Source: an uncultured Prevotella sp.
GTDB taxonomy: Bacteria; Bacteroidota; Bacteroidia; Bacteroidales; Bacteroidaceae
NCBI GenBank assembly: GCA_934183355.1
Contig: CAKPST010000011.1
Span: 1-37,492 of the forward strand
Direction: 5' to 3'
DNA length: 37,492 nt
Under the pieces are notes generated by a model. It was given only the letters and a program-made list of their open reading frames with translations. It ran no database searches and had not been told where the DNA came from. Positions 24,674 to 33,798 of the stretch are shown here, piece by piece (position 1 is the first letter of the stretch; each line of letters begins with the position of its first letter). A program made the translations under genes and the position numbers.

Positions 24674-26488
24674 CTACTCGTTCAGTAGCTTCTCCAATTC
24701 CTCCACCATTCCCGCCGCCTTAGCCGCCTTGCTTGCCGGTGTCTTCTCTGGTGTAAACTGCTCTACTATTCGGTTGAGGCGTTCAAGTTTTGCTGTCTGT
24801 CCCTTGCGTTGATATTCGCGTCGCAACTGAACAATCTTCTCCATGTCCTGCAATCCCTCTACAAGACGCTCGAAGCGGATGCTCGAACGAGGACCTGGGT
24901 ATACGCAGTAGCAGTCGCCAGCAGCCCATGTGCGGAAACGAGAGTCGCGTAGTGGGTCGATAGTCCAGCTGTTGTACGACCAGCGCAGATAACCATCGTA
25001 GCCACCCGCCAAGGCATGTATAGCCATCCATGCAGCCTCGGCAGGAGCCGAGAAGGTGAAGGAGTTGGGGAATCCCTCAGTGCAGCAGTTGTAGTAGGTA
25101 CTGACTTTGCCCTCAGCGCGACGGCGTGCCATCACATCCTCTGGGAATTTGTTGCCATAGGCAATGCTATAGTAGTAGAGGTCGCGCTCTATCTCGTCGT
25201 GATAGATGCCAGCAAGTGAAATCTTAAACTCTGGGTCGGCATCCTTTATCACCTTTATAGCTGTCTGCATGTGGTCCATCGGGCGCTCGTCCATGGCGAT
25301 GCACGTCTTGTCAAACCAACCCTTCTGGCGCAAGTGGCGCGAAAAGTCCTTGAGGAAGTTGAACCAATACTCGGTGTAAGCCTCGTCGCCCGGCTTGGCC
25401 TTGACAAACTGTATGCGGTTGGTGGCCTCGTCGTAGTAGTCGAAACTCAAGTCCCACGGAATCATTGTGTAGCACGAGATGAGACGGTTGATGCCCACGT
25501 CGTTCATCATGAAGTCGACGTATTTGTCGAACACCGCATAGTCGTAGCTCCACGAGCCGTCGATGTGTTTGATGCGTGTTACCATCGAGTCGTAGTGATC
25601 CTCGGTCTGTCCGTTCCACGGCTTGTGCATGATGCTTGTAGTGACGGCATACTGTCCGGCATCAGCAAGCATCTTCATTATCGGTCGCATAGCGTCGAAA
25701 TGCTCCTTGCTCCATAGCGGCACCTGATAGTAGCGAGCGACAGAGTAGGGGTTTTGCCAGAGGTCGAGGTTCATAGTCCACTGTTGAGGCTTGGGCAGTG
25801 TGCGACTCATCACCTGTAGTTTCACCTGAAGAGTCATCGGCTTCATGTCCTTGCCCTTGACGGTGAGCTGTCCAGTGTAGGTGCCAGGCTTAGCATCCTG
25901 TGGCACCCATATATTCATCCATACAGGCTGAGTAGTGTTGCGCTTCACTGGCAGCACTTTGTTGATGTCGAGCACGTCGGCAACAGCCGATGAGTCGAAG
26001 TCGGCAGGATTGCGCACTCCGCATCCACAACCGTCCTTGTTGAGCTCGTCGGTCATGACGTAGCGCACGAAGTGGGTGCGCACGGCAGACGACGGAATCA
26101 CAGCCTTGCCCGAGCGAAGGTCGGAAACGATGATTTCTGCATCATTTATGTTGCGATTGGTCCACAGCACAGCTTGTGCGTTGATACGTTCGCCACGCCA
26201 CGCCTTGCCGTTCCATACGGTCTGTCGTTTCACTTGCGGAATGTCGTGGCGGCGATAGCGAGTGTCGGTAGTAGCCCAACTGAGCTGTATTGGAGCAGCG
26301 AGCTTAGCCCATGCAGCGTCGCTGTCATGCGGTTTGGTGTCGGTAGCTTCGCAGTAAGCGCCGAGTGGATACTTGTCGGAGGAGGGTTGTGATTGCAGCA
26401 TTGTGGCAGCATTGGCTGCTGTAGGCATTATTGATGCCAGCAATGCAAATGCAGAGAGTTGTAGATGTTTGGTGATTGATTTGTTCAT
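24674..26488 (-). CDS. Exported glycoside hydrolase family 123-type protein (former DUF4091)
   Basis: This 604-residue protein has a signal peptide (ends ...AANAA). An N-terminal beta-sandwich (~40-235, with V-W-M-N-I-W-V-P-Q-D-A-K-P-G-T-Y-T-G, typical of the GH123 N-terminal domain) precedes a TIM-barrel-like domain (~240-600). The adjacent Asp400-Glu401 in I-A-M-D-E-R-P matches the Asp-Glu pair that works by substrate assistance in GH123 beta-N-acetylgalactosaminidases. Known members split GalNAc from glycosphingolipids. It lies near GH2 and GH20 genes, which fits sequential trimming of GalNAc- and galactose-containing glycans. Catalytic numbering was counted by eye. Confidence 0.8.
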   Translation of the reverse strand: MNKSITKHLQLSAFALLASIMPTAANAATMLQSQPSSDKYPLGAYCEATDTKPHDSDAAWAKLAAPIQLSWATTDTRYRRHDIPQVKRQTVWNGKAWRGERINAQAVLWTNRNINDAEIIVSDLRSGKAVIPSSAVRTHFVRYVMTDELNKDGCGCGVRNPADFDSSAVADVLDINKVLPVKRNTTQPVWMNIWVPQDAKPGTYTGQLTVKGKDMKPMTLQVKLQVMSRTLPKPQQWTMNLDLWQNPYSVARYYQVPLWSKEHFDAMRPIMKMLADAGQYAVTTSIMHKPWNGQTEDHYDSMVTRIKHIDGSWSYDYAVFDKYVDFMMNDVGINRLISCYTMIPWDLSFDYYDEATNRIQFVKAKPGDEAYTEYWFNFLKDFSRHLRQKGWFDKTCIAMDERPMDHMQTAIKVIKDADPEFKISLAGIYHDEIERDLYYYSIAYGNKFPEDVMARRRAEGKVSTYYNCCTEGFPNSFTFSAPAEAAWMAIHALAGGYDGYLRWSYNSWTIDPLRDSRFRTWAAGDCYCVYPGPRSSIRFERLVEGLQDMEKIVQLRREYQRKGQTAKLERLNRIVEQFTPEKTPASKAAKAAGMVEELEKLLNE

Positions 26489-26506
26489 AGTTGTTAGTTT
26501 TGTCTA

Positions 26507-26514
26507 CAAAGGTA
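26507..26514 (-). promoter_or_regulatory. Candidate -7 element for the GH123 gene
   Basis: The minus-strand reading is TACCTTTG, matching TAnnTTTG, 18 bp ahead of the ATG. No exact TTTG lies at the right distance upstream. Confidence 0.45.
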
Positions 26515-26546
26515 ATAAATGTTGGCTATATGAAAGACGGAAAGGG

Positions 26547-26586
26547 CAAAAAAAAGTCCTCAAAGAAACGCTGTTCTTTGAGGACT
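26547..26586 (-). terminator. Intrinsic terminator of the RNase Y operon
   Basis: An 11-bp perfect stem (AGTCCTCAAAG and its complement, arms 26555-26565 and 26576-26586, 10-nt loop) is followed on the minus strand by a run of T (26555-26550 and on). It lies 40 bp after the rny stop codon and ahead of the GH123 promoter. Confidence 0.9.
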
Positions 26587-26626
26587 AACCTTAAATATGT
26601 GTAAGAATATGATGCTAATGATGTGC

Positions 26627-28159
26627 TTACTTGGCGTAAGCTACAGAGCGAGTCTCACGGATAACGGTGATCTTCACCTGACCCGGATAAGTCATCTCGG
26701 TCTGAATCTTGTTTGCAATCTCGCCAGAGAGTTTCTCTGTCTCCTTGTCGTCCATCTTGTCGGCACCAACGATGACGCGAAGTTCGCGACCAGCCTGGAT
26801 AGCGTAGGTCTTGGTGACACCAGGATAAGACATTGCGATAGCCTCAAGGTCGTTGAGACGCTTGATGTAAGCCTCTACAATCTCGCGGCGAGCGCCTGGA
26901 CGTGCGCCAGAGATAGCGTCGCAAACCTGCACGATAGGAGCCAAGAGAGTGTTCATCTCCATTTCGTCGTGGTGAGCACCGATGGCGTTGCAGATGTCTG
27001 GCTTCTCTTTGTACTTCTCTGCAATCTTGGCACCATATAGAGCGTGGGGCAGTTCGCTTTCCTCGTCGGGCACCTTACCTATATCGTGGAGCAATCCGGC
27101 ACGCTTAGCCTTCTTAGGATTCAAGCCCAATTCGGCAGCCATAACAGCACAGAGGTTGGCTGTCTCGCGAGCGTGCTGCAAGAGGTTCTGACCGTATGAA
27201 GAGCGATACTTCATCTTGCCGATGATGCGGATAAGCTCTGGGTGGAGACCATGGATGCCAAGGTCGATGGCTGTGCGCTTACCAGTCTCGATGATTTCGT
27301 TGTCGAGCTGCTTCTTCACCTTAGCCACAACCTCCTCGATGCGTGCCGGGTGGATACGTCCGTCGGCAACAAGCTGGTGGAGGGCAAGGCGGCAAACCTC
27401 GCGGCGAACAGGGTCGAAGGCAGAGATGACGATAGCCTCAGGAGTGTCGTCAACAACAATCTCTACACCTGTGGCAGCCTCAAGAGCGCGGATGTTGCGA
27501 CCCTCACGACCGATGATGCGACCCTTAACCTCGTCGTTCTCGATGTGGAAAACCGACACTGAGTTCTCGATGGCAGTCTCAGTAGCCACACGCTGTATGG
27601 TCTGGATGACGATTTTCTTAGCCTGTGTATTGGCATTGAGCTTAGCCTCGTCCATAATCTCGTTGATGTAAGAAGCGGCATCTGTGCGAGCCTCGTCTTT
27701 AAGACTCTCTACGAGTCGGTTTTTAGCCTCTTCGGCGCTCAGTCCAGACAGCTCCTCCAACTTCTCGCGCTCCTTAGTCTGCATCTTCTCAAGCTCTTCC
27801 TGCTTGAGAGCGATGAGCTTCTTCTCGTTGTCGATGCGCTGCTGATTCTGCTCTACCTCCTGCTTGCGGCGGCCGAGTTCCTCCTGGCGCTGGTTGAGTG
27901 ATATCTCGCGCTGCTTGAGGCGGTTTTCACTCTGCTGGATTTTCTGGTTGCGCGACTGCACCTCCTTCTCCAGCTCCGACTTCTTGTTGAGGAATTTCTC
28001 CTTCACTTCAAGGAGTTTTTTCTCCTTGATAACATCAGCCTCCTTGTTGGCGGCTGCAATCATCTCATTATATTTTCCCTTGATGACATAACGGAAAATA
28101 AAATAGCCCGCAACACCTCCGATGACGAGTGCCACTATGGCTGTGATTATTATACCCAT
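26627..28159 (-). CDS. rny: Ribonuclease Y
   Basis: This 510-residue membrane-anchored endoribonuclease starts mRNA decay. It has an N-terminal membrane helix (2-24), a long charged coiled coil (~30-200), a KH RNA-binding domain with [10 protein letters not shown] (~213-222), and an HD phosphohydrolase domain with L-L-H-D-I-G-K (His358-Asp359) that holds the metal centre. Length and order match the family exactly. It is the last gene of an operon with zapA and a coiled-coil protein; the 93-bp gap after zapA may hold its own weak promoter. Confidence 0.96.
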   Translation of the reverse strand: MGIIITAIVALVIGGVAGYFIFRYVIKGKYNEMIAAANKEADVIKEKKLLEVKEKFLNKKSELEKEVQSRNQKIQQSENRLKQREISLNQRQEELGRRKQEVEQNQQRIDNEKKLIALKQEELEKMQTKEREKLEELSGLSAEEAKNRLVESLKDEARTDAASYINEIMDEAKLNANTQAKKIVIQTIQRVATETAIENSVSVFHIENDEVKGRIIGREGRNIRALEAATGVEIVVDDTPEAIVISAFDPVRREVCRLALHQLVADGRIHPARIEEVVAKVKKQLDNEIIETGKRTAIDLGIHGLHPELIRIIGKMKYRSSYGQNLLQHARETANLCAVMAAELGLNPKKAKRAGLLHDIGKVPDEESELPHALYGAKIAEKYKEKPDICNAIGAHHDEMEMNTLLAPIVQVCDAISGARPGARREIVEAYIKRLNDLEAIAMSYPGVTKTYAIQAGRELRVIVGADKMDDKETEKLSGEIANKIQTEMTYPGQVKITVIRETRSVAYAK

Positions 28160-28252
28160 TTATTATTTATTAATTGATTTAAAATTCTTGTTGTTAGTCT
28201 TTGCGCAGACAAAGTCACACACGGCGTTTGTTAGGTGCATCCCCACTATTTA

Positions 28253-28555
28253 TCACTTCTTCAGTGCATCCTCTATTTCGGATGTTAGTTTGGACAGCAT
28301 GTCGTTGTATGGTTGTGTGTCGTTGCGCGTCAGTTCCATTTGGAAACGCAATGCAATGTCTATGATAGCCATATACAGCAGCTCCTTGTCGTTTTTAGTC
28401 CCCTTGTATCTCGATGCGTAGGCGTTGACGGTATTGGTAATGAGTGTCGCTGCGTCGCGATAGAGTGGTTCGTCCTCGGGGCGCACGTTCACCGGTATCT
28501 CGGTGTCGTAGACATGAAGCCTGATGCGTAGCTTCTCGTTGTTTTCTTCTGCCAT
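28253..28555 (-). CDS. zapA: Cell division protein ZapA
   Basis: This 100-residue cytoplasmic protein is of the ZapA type: an N-terminal beta-hairpin head (KLRIRLHVYDTEIPVNVRPE) and a C-terminal helix that forms the tetramer coiled coil. R-D-A-A-T-L-I-T-N-T-V-N-A-Y lies at ~30-43. ZapA bundles FtsZ filaments at the division ring. It follows a 100-residue coiled-coil protein by 32 bp and precedes rny; this order is a recurrent Bacteroidales arrangement. Confidence 0.85.
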   Translation of the reverse strand: MAEENNEKLRIRLHVYDTEIPVNVRPEDEPLYRDAATLITNTVNAYASRYKGTKNDKELLYMAIIDIALRFQMELTRNDTQPYNDMLSKLTSEIEDALKK

Positions 28556-28587
28556 AACTTTCAGTAGCTATTCTCGTGTTGTGGCGT

Positions 28588-28890
28588 TTATTCTTCCTTC
28601 TTTCCACTCACGAGAGTGATACACTTGTCGACATCGCGTATTAGTTTTGCAATCCGTTTTTGCGCCGACTCCATGTCACCGTCAGTTATTTCGAGCATTC
28701 GTGCCACCTTCAGTCCGTTGTAGTCGTCGCGCATCTTGGCAAGCTGCGCCTCCAGTTGGTCAATCTTGACCTTCTGACGGTCAAGTGCAGCGTTGAGTTC
28801 GGCGTTCTGTTCTTTGAGTTCGCCGTACTGTAGTATCATCTGCCTGACACGTGTGGTGAAAAGGTCGATAGATTTGGCATCAGCTTCCAT
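28588..28890 (-). CDS. Small coiled-coil protein, ZapB-like in layout
   Basis: This 100-residue protein has no signal or membrane segment. Residues ~15-60 are a strong coiled coil (MILQYGELKEQNAELNAALD). A second helical part follows, A-R-M-L-E-I-T-D-G-D-M-E-S-A-Q-K-R-I-A-K-L, with a Lys/Glu end. The linkage to zapA suggests a partner in the division ring, by analogy with the coiled-coil protein ZapB, but the sequence itself does not prove this. An exact promoter lies just upstream. Confidence 0.75.
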   Translation of the reverse strand: MEADAKSIDLFTTRVRQMILQYGELKEQNAELNAALDRQKVKIDQLEAQLAKMRDDYNGLKVARMLEITDGDMESAQKRIAKLIRDVDKCITLVSGKKEE

Positions 28891-28908
28891 TATGCTATTA
28901 TTTGGTTA

Positions 28909-28940
28909 CAAAATTAATTCATTTCTGTGAATGGCACAAA
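28909..28940 (-). promoter_or_regulatory. Promoter of the coiled-coil / zapA / rny operon
   Basis: On the minus strand TTTG (28940-28937), a 20-bp spacer and TAATTTTG (28916-28909) match the Bacteroides -33/-7 promoter. It ends 19 bp ahead of the start codon of the coiled-coil gene. Confidence 0.7.
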
Positions 28941-28970
28941 ATAATCGGCGTTTTTTTGCAAAACGCGCAA

Positions 28971-29603
28971 TTATTTCTTGGCAGCCTCCTCTTCAGCTGG
29001 CTTTGGCTCCTTCTTGGCGAGCATCACTACCTGATAGACAAAGTCGCTGACCCACTTTTGTGAGAATCCAAGTCGGTGGTTGTACTGACGCACAGCCACT
29101 ACAGCCTTGAGCACAGCAGGGTCGGTGTAGTCGTTCTTAGCGAAAATTTCGTTTACAGTCTTCTCTGTCATCTTGTAGAGGGCGCTCTTGAACATAGAGG
29201 GCAGACGAAGCTTAAACTTCATGAGGTTGCCCATGAGCATCATCAAGTCCTGTGTGAATCCCTGGAACTGAACCAAGTACACCTGTACGTCCTGTATCTT
29301 GCGACAGTTCTTGCGAATGCTCTGGTCTATTTCCTTAAAGAAGTTGTCGTCGGTGCCATAGATTTCCTTGAGCATCTTGCGGCAAGCGTTTTTCTCGCCC
29401 ACGCCAAGTTTGTTGTTGACAGTAGGCACATGCAGTGTCGACTTGAACACACGCAAGTCGGGCAGCATGCCAAGGTTGGCAATTCCCACATTGGCAGCTA
29501 TCGAAGCCTGGAAGTAAACACGCACAAGCTGCATGTAGTCTTCCATTCCACCGGTATTGTTTTTTTCTTCCTTTTTTCCAAAGAGTTTAGATAAAAATCC
29601 CAT
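28971..29603 (-). CDS. Conserved-looking protein of unknown function
   Basis: This 210-residue protein has no signal peptide or membrane helix. It starts MGFLSKLFGKKEEKN, an amphipathic basic leader followed by a linker, then a mostly helical body (~20-195) and a Lys/Glu/Pro/Ala tail. I do not recognise a family. The basic leader (F-L-S-K-L-F-G-K-K) resembles membrane-surface targeting helices. It lies 80 bp upstream of the coiled-coil/zapA/rny operon, has its own promoter, and may belong to the same cell-division or RNA-decay neighbourhood. Confidence 0.75.
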   Translation of the reverse strand: MGFLSKLFGKKEEKNNTGGMEDYMQLVRVYFQASIAANVGIANLGMLPDLRVFKSTLHVPTVNNKLGVGEKNACRKMLKEIYGTDDNFFKEIDQSIRKNCRKIQDVQVYLVQFQGFTQDLMMLMGNLMKFKLRLPSMFKSALYKMTEKTVNEIFAKNDYTDPAVLKAVVAVRQYNHRLGFSQKWVSDFVYQVVMLAKKEPKPAEEEAAKK

Positions 29604-29645
29604 GATTATTGTCTTGTTTTATTTTATTTTTACGAACTTTTCATG

Positions 29646-29677
29646 CAAAATTACGAAAAGTATTCCAATCTCACAAA
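29646..29677 (-). promoter_or_regulatory. Promoter of the unknown 210-residue gene
   Basis: On the minus strand TTTG (29677-29674), a 20-bp spacer and TAATTTTG (29653-29646) give an exact -33/-7 match, 43 bp ahead of the ATG. Confidence 0.7.
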
Positions 29678-29717
29678 AGTTTTCACGTTATACACTCAAA
29701 TATTTGACTTTTATTCG

Positions 29718-29725
29718 TATCTTTG
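29718..29725 (+). promoter_or_regulatory. Candidate -7 element for rmlA
   Basis: TATCTTTG matches TAnnTTTG and lies 56 bp before the rmlA ATG. No TTTG is seen 19-21 bp upstream, so regulation by an activator is possible. Confidence 0.5.
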
Positions 29726-29781
29726 TACGCATTTAATGTGCTAATATATTATTTAAATAAGTACACAAACGCCCATAGACT

Positions 29782-30666
29782 ATGAAAGGAATCGTTTTAG
29801 CCGGTGGTTCGGGTACACGTCTTTACCCCATCACAAAAGGAATAAGCAAGCAGCTTATACCTATTTTTGACAAACCAATGATATATTATCCCATATCCGT
29901 GCTTATGCTCGCCGACATAAGGGAGATACTCATCATATCTACGCCGGACGACTTGCCATCGTTCCGTCGACTGTTGGGTGACGGTAGCGATTATGGTGTG
30001 CATTTTGAGTATGCCGAGCAGCCTTATCCTGGCGGACTTGCACAGGCTTTCTTGATTGGTGCCGACTTCCTCGGTGGCGACACAGCGTGTCTGGTTCTGG
30101 GTGATAATATATTCTATGGCGCTGGATTCTCGCAGTTGCTGCACGAGAGTGTGCAGAATGTGGAGCGTGAGGGCAAAGCCACTGTATTTGGTTATTATGT
30201 CAACGACCCTGAGCGCTATGGTGTGGCAGAGTTTGACGCTGAGGGCAACTGCCTGAGCATCGAGGAGAAGCCAGAGCATCCTAAGAGCAACTATGCCGTT
30301 GTGGGTCTGTACTTCTATCCCAATAGCGTGGTGGATGTGGCTCGACGCATCAAGCCAAGCAAGCGTGGCGAACTTGAGATTACCACTGTCAACCAGGAGT
30401 ATCTGGCTGAGGGCAACTTGAAGGTGAAGACCTTGCAGCGTGGATTTGCATGGCTCGACACAGGCACACACGACAGCCTGTCTGAGGCAAGCACATTCAT
30501 CGAGGTCATCGAGAAGCGACAGGGACTGAAGGTGGCTTGTCTTGAGGAGATAGCTTTCAAGAAGGGATGGATTGACAGCAAGAAGCTTGTCGAGATAGCC
30601 CAGCCTATGATTAAGAACAATTATGGCAAGTATCTGTTGCAACTTGCCGAAGAGGGGAAAAAATAA
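29782..30666 (+). CDS. rmlA: Glucose-1-phosphate thymidylyltransferase
   Basis: This 294-residue enzyme makes dTDP-glucose from glucose-1-phosphate and dTTP, the first step to dTDP-L-rhamnose and other deoxysugars. The N-terminus [16 protein letters not shown] is the nucleotide-binding signature. K-P-M-I-Y-Y-P (~31-37), G-D-N-I-F-Y-G (~108-114), E-E-K-P (~157-160) and W-L-D-T-G-T-H (~224-230) are typical of RmlA. The other rml genes (rmlB, rmlC, rmlD) are not in the window. It lies 65 bp before an exopolysaccharide kinase gene, so polymer sugars are the likely use. Confidence 0.95.
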   Translation: MKGIVLAGGSGTRLYPITKGISKQLIPIFDKPMIYYPISVLMLADIREILIISTPDDLPSFRRLLGDGSDYGVHFEYAEQPYPGGLAQAFLIGADFLGGDTACLVLGDNIFYGAGFSQLLHESVQNVEREGKATVFGYYVNDPERYGVAEFDAEGNCLSIEEKPEHPKSNYAVVGLYFYPNSVVDVARRIKPSKRGELEITTVNQEYLAEGNLKVKTLQRGFAWLDTGTHDSLSEASTFIEVIEKRQGLKVACLEEIAFKKGWIDSKKLVEIAQPMIKNNYGKYLLQLAEEGKK

Positions 30667-30731
30667 TAGGGCTAACATAAAACAAGAAATAGGATAAAAA
30701 AAACAACACTTTTTATTGGATATAAAATATA

Positions 30732-33263
30732 ATGGAAGAAAACAAGAACGCTGGACAATATAATGTCCAGAAAGAGAACGAGGCGGAGTCGTCATCGTTC
30801 GACTTCAGAACTATCTACACCATGTTTGTCCTTAACTGGAAGTGGTTTGTTCTGTCGGTTATCATCTGCCTTGGTTTGGCTGTCGTTTATTTGAAGTATG
30901 CCACACCTACATATCAGGCTCATGTGAAATTGCTTATCAAGGACGACCAGAGCAACACATCACGCTCGGCTGCTGGCAAGAGCCAGTTGCTCATGTCGAA
31001 CACACTTGGTATAATGAGCAACTCAGCTGGTATTGACAATGAGATGGTGATACTTGGATCGAACACGTTGGCAAGCGAGACAGTGAAGGATCTCAAGTTG
31101 TATGTAAGCTATAAGTTGAGTGGACGTGTGAAGGACCACCTTCTCTATCAGAATCAGCCACTTGATGTAGATCTCGATGCCAACAGCCTTGAGAAGCTAC
31201 AGATGCCTATCATGCTTGAGATAAAGAAGGAGGCCAATCAGTATCACATCACAGGTAAGTATACTTATGTGCCTAAAGATCGCGATGCGGAACCGATTAA
31301 GTATACCATCGACCGCAAGACTGCGACTCTGCCATTCTCTATCAATACGAGTGTTGGTGTGATTAGCATCAAGAAGAGCACGACATCTGACTTGAAGGAG
31401 GGCAAGACTCTGAAGGCTACTATCGTTTCGCCTCTCTTGGCAGGCAAGGCTTTTGCTAATGCTATGTCTGTAAGTCAGACTTCGAAGACTACAACTATCG
31501 CCGAACTGGTGATGAACGACCCAATCCCAACTCGTGCCGTTGACTATCTGCGTCAGCTCTCAGTGTGCTACAACCGCCAGGCAAACGAGGACAAGAACGA
31601 GATTGCGATGCGTACAGAGCAGTTCATCAATTCACGTCTTGAGAAGATTAATAGTGAGCTTGGTGCTACTGAGGGCAGTCTTGAGTCGACAAAGCGTCGC
31701 TATGGCATCGTCGATCCGAAGATTAACTCTGCACAGACTGTAGTCAACTCTGACGCTTTCACACAGAAGCTTGCCGAGATGAATACTCAGATAGAGCTGT
31801 TGCGTAGCATCAACGACTACATGAACGAACCTACAAATAAGTATCAGACACTTCCTTCGAATGTCGGACTTACCGACCAGGCTTCGTCGTCGCTCATCAA
31901 CAAGTACAACGAGATAGTGATGCAGCGCAACCGTCTGCTCCGCAGTGCAAGCGAGACATCACCATCAGTGACTCCGCTTACAGCACAACTCGACGACCTG
32001 ACAAGCAGCATTCGTCGTGCCATGAGCCAGGCTCAGCGTAGCGCAGAGATTCAGCGCAACAGCATACAGCAGCAGTTCAATATGTACTCAGGACAGATTT
32101 CGTCAACTCCTGAGCAGGAGCGCATCCTTACACAGATTGGACGTCAGCAGGAGGTGAAGTCGGGTCTTTACTTGATGCTTCTACAGAAGCGTGAGGAAAA
32201 CTCTATCTCGCTCGCTGCTACTGCCGACAAGGGCAAGCTCATTGACATGCCTATGGCTAAAGGCAAGATTAGCCCTAAGGGTTCAATCATTCTGCTCATA
32301 GCTCTTATCCTCGGCTTTGCCATTCCGTTTGGCATCATCTTCCTCCTCGAATACTTCCGATTCAAGATTGAGGGTCATGACGATGTTGCTCGACTCACCA
32401 CACTGCCTATCGTTGGCGACGTGGCTATCTCAAGCGAGACGGCTAAGACCAAGGCTGACATCGTGGTTCACGAGAACAAGAACAATATAATGGAGGAGAT
32501 ATTCCGTTCTATACGTTCAAACTTGCAGTTTATGCTGAAGGAGGGACAGAACACCATTATGTTCACATCGTCAACCTCGGGTGAGGGTAAGACATTCACC
32601 GCAGCCAACCTTGCTGTCAGCTTTGCATTGCTTGGCAAGAAGGTAGTGCTCATAGGTCTTGACATCCGCAAGCCACGTCTTGCTCAGTTGTTCGAGATTA
32701 AGGACTTCAAGCATGGCATTACTAACCTGCTCATGCACGATAATCCTACCAAGGCTGACATCCGTGAGCAGATTATTCCTTCGGGTGTGAACGACAATCT
32801 CGACTTGCTCATGGCTGGTCCGGTGCCACCAAACCCAACTGAGATTGTTTCACGCAAGTCGCTTGACGCAGTTATCAACTCGCTCAAGGAGGACTACGAC
32901 TATGTGCTCATCGATACAGCTCCTGCCGGAATTGTTACGGATACGCTGCTCATAGGACGTGTTGCAGACATCACCGTATATATGTGTCGTGCCGACTACA
33001 CAGCTAAGTCTTGTTTCGATATGGTCAACTCGTTTGCCGCAGAGAAGAAGTTGCCGAATATGTGCATCGTCATCAACGGCATCGACATGTCGAAGAAGAA
33101 ATATGGCTACTACTATGGCTATGGCAAGTATGGCAAGTATGGTAGATATGGCTATGGCAAGAAGTCGTATGGATATGGCTCAAGCTATGGTAGTGTCGGT
33201 ACATTCGGATCGTACACCAATAGTGGCTACGGCAACAAGAACGACGACTCTATCAAGAGATAA
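30732..33263 (+). CDS. Polysaccharide co-polymerase / bacterial tyrosine autokinase (Wzc-type)
   Basis: This 843-residue inner-membrane protein has a Wzz-type segment: first helix ~36-56, a periplasmic region with coiled coil ~290-470, second helix ~518-542. A cytoplasmic BY-kinase domain is fused to it, with Walker A at ~613-621 (S-S-T-S-G-E-G-K-T), Walker A' at ~638-649 (V-V-L-I-G-L-D-I-R-K-P-R) and Walker B around Asp728 (Y-V-L-I-D-T-A-P). The tail (791-835) has 14 tyrosines, mostly as Y-G-Y, K-Y-G and Y-Y-Y, the autophosphorylated cluster. It controls chain length and export of capsule or exopolysaccharide. No outer-membrane export (Wza-type) gene is seen here. Confidence 0.93.
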   Translation: MEENKNAGQYNVQKENEAESSSFDFRTIYTMFVLNWKWFVLSVIICLGLAVVYLKYATPTYQAHVKLLIKDDQSNTSRSAAGKSQLLMSNTLGIMSNSAGIDNEMVILGSNTLASETVKDLKLYVSYKLSGRVKDHLLYQNQPLDVDLDANSLEKLQMPIMLEIKKEANQYHITGKYTYVPKDRDAEPIKYTIDRKTATLPFSINTSVGVISIKKSTTSDLKEGKTLKATIVSPLLAGKAFANAMSVSQTSKTTTIAELVMNDPIPTRAVDYLRQLSVCYNRQANEDKNEIAMRTEQFINSRLEKINSELGATEGSLESTKRRYGIVDPKINSAQTVVNSDAFTQKLAEMNTQIELLRSINDYMNEPTNKYQTLPSNVGLTDQASSSLINKYNEIVMQRNRLLRSASETSPSVTPLTAQLDDLTSSIRRAMSQAQRSAEIQRNSIQQQFNMYSGQISSTPEQERILTQIGRQQEVKSGLYLMLLQKREENSISLAATADKGKLIDMPMAKGKISPKGSIILLIALILGFAIPFGIIFLLEYFRFKIEGHDDVARLTTLPIVGDVAISSETAKTKADIVVHENKNNIMEEIFRSIRSNLQFMLKEGQNTIMFTSSTSGEGKTFTAANLAVSFALLGKKVVLIGLDIRKPRLAQLFEIKDFKHGITNLLMHDNPTKADIREQIIPSGVNDNLDLLMAGPVPPNPTEIVSRKSLDAVINSLKEDYDYVLIDTAPAGIVTDTLLIGRVADITVYMCRADYTAKSCFDMVNSFAAEKKLPNMCIVINGIDMSKKKYGYYYGYGKYGKYGRYGYGKKSYGYGSSYGSVGTFGSYTNSGYGNKNDDSIKR

Positions 33264-33283
33264 AATATTATTGTATATATAAT

Positions 33284-33718
33284 ATGGTAATAGCAGTTGA
33301 TTTCGACGGCACTATCGTCGAACATAAGTATCCGGCTATCGGTCGTGAGATACCATTTGCTACTGAAACCTTGCGCATGCTCATTGCCGAGCGCCACAAG
33401 CTGATATTGTGGAGCGTGCGCGAGGGTGAGTTGCTTGAAGAAGCTGTAAACTGGTGTAGGGAGCGCGGTGTGGAGTTTTATGCTGTCAACCGCGACTATC
33501 CAGAGGAAACTCTCAAGAACAACAACCACTTCTCGCGTAAACTAAAGGCAGACCTCTTTATCGACGATCGCAACATCGGCGGTTTGCCCGATTGGGGAAC
33601 TATCTACCACATGATACACGACAATACGACATGGGAGGACGAACTGCATAACGCAAGTCGTCGCGACATTGACTCGCAGGAGCCGCCCAAGCGTAAGAAG
33701 AAGTGGGGAATATTCTAA
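33284..33718 (+). CDS. HAD-type phosphatase (BT0820-like)
   Basis: This 144-residue cytoplasmic protein has the HAD nucleophile motif V-D-F-D-G-T near residue 5-10 and D-D-R-N-I-G-G at ~101-107, with a conserved K ahead of it (K-L-K-A-D-L-F-I-D). It resembles the small BT0820-type HAD phosphatases of Bacteroides. The substrate is unknown. It starts 20 bp after the tyrosine kinase gene and is probably in the same transcript, so a role in sugar-phosphate or phosphotyrosine turnover of the polysaccharide system is possible. A strong bidirectional terminator follows. Confidence 0.85.
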   Translation: MVIAVDFDGTIVEHKYPAIGREIPFATETLRMLIAERHKLILWSVREGELLEEAVNWCRERGVEFYAVNRDYPEETLKNNNHFSRKLKADLFIDDRNIGGLPDWGTIYHMIHDNTTWEDELHNASRRDIDSQEPPKRKKKWGIF

Positions 33719-33742
33719 ATAAGACTATTAAGAATAACAACA

Positions 33743-33796
33743 AAGGGAAAAGCCCGACATCGTGCTATTTGAAGCATGATGTCGGGCTTTTCCCTT
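33743..33796. terminator. Bidirectional terminator (HAD gene / fmt)
   Basis: A 24-bp stem with a single G-T pair (arms 33743-33766 and 33773-33796, 6-nt loop) has a GCCCGACATC core and A/T-rich ends. It lies between convergent genes. Confidence 0.85.
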
Positions 33797-33798
33797 AT

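Noticed and set aside
28160..28252. A 6S RNA gene next to zapA
   Set aside because: In gammaproteobacteria ssrS neighbours zapA, but this spacer is only 93 bp, too short for 6S RNA, and shows no long central-bubble hairpin.
29797..30795. A 332-residue frame antisense to rmlA
   Set aside because: It is a mirror of the strongly supported rmlA gene; the protein has no recognisable fold or signal.
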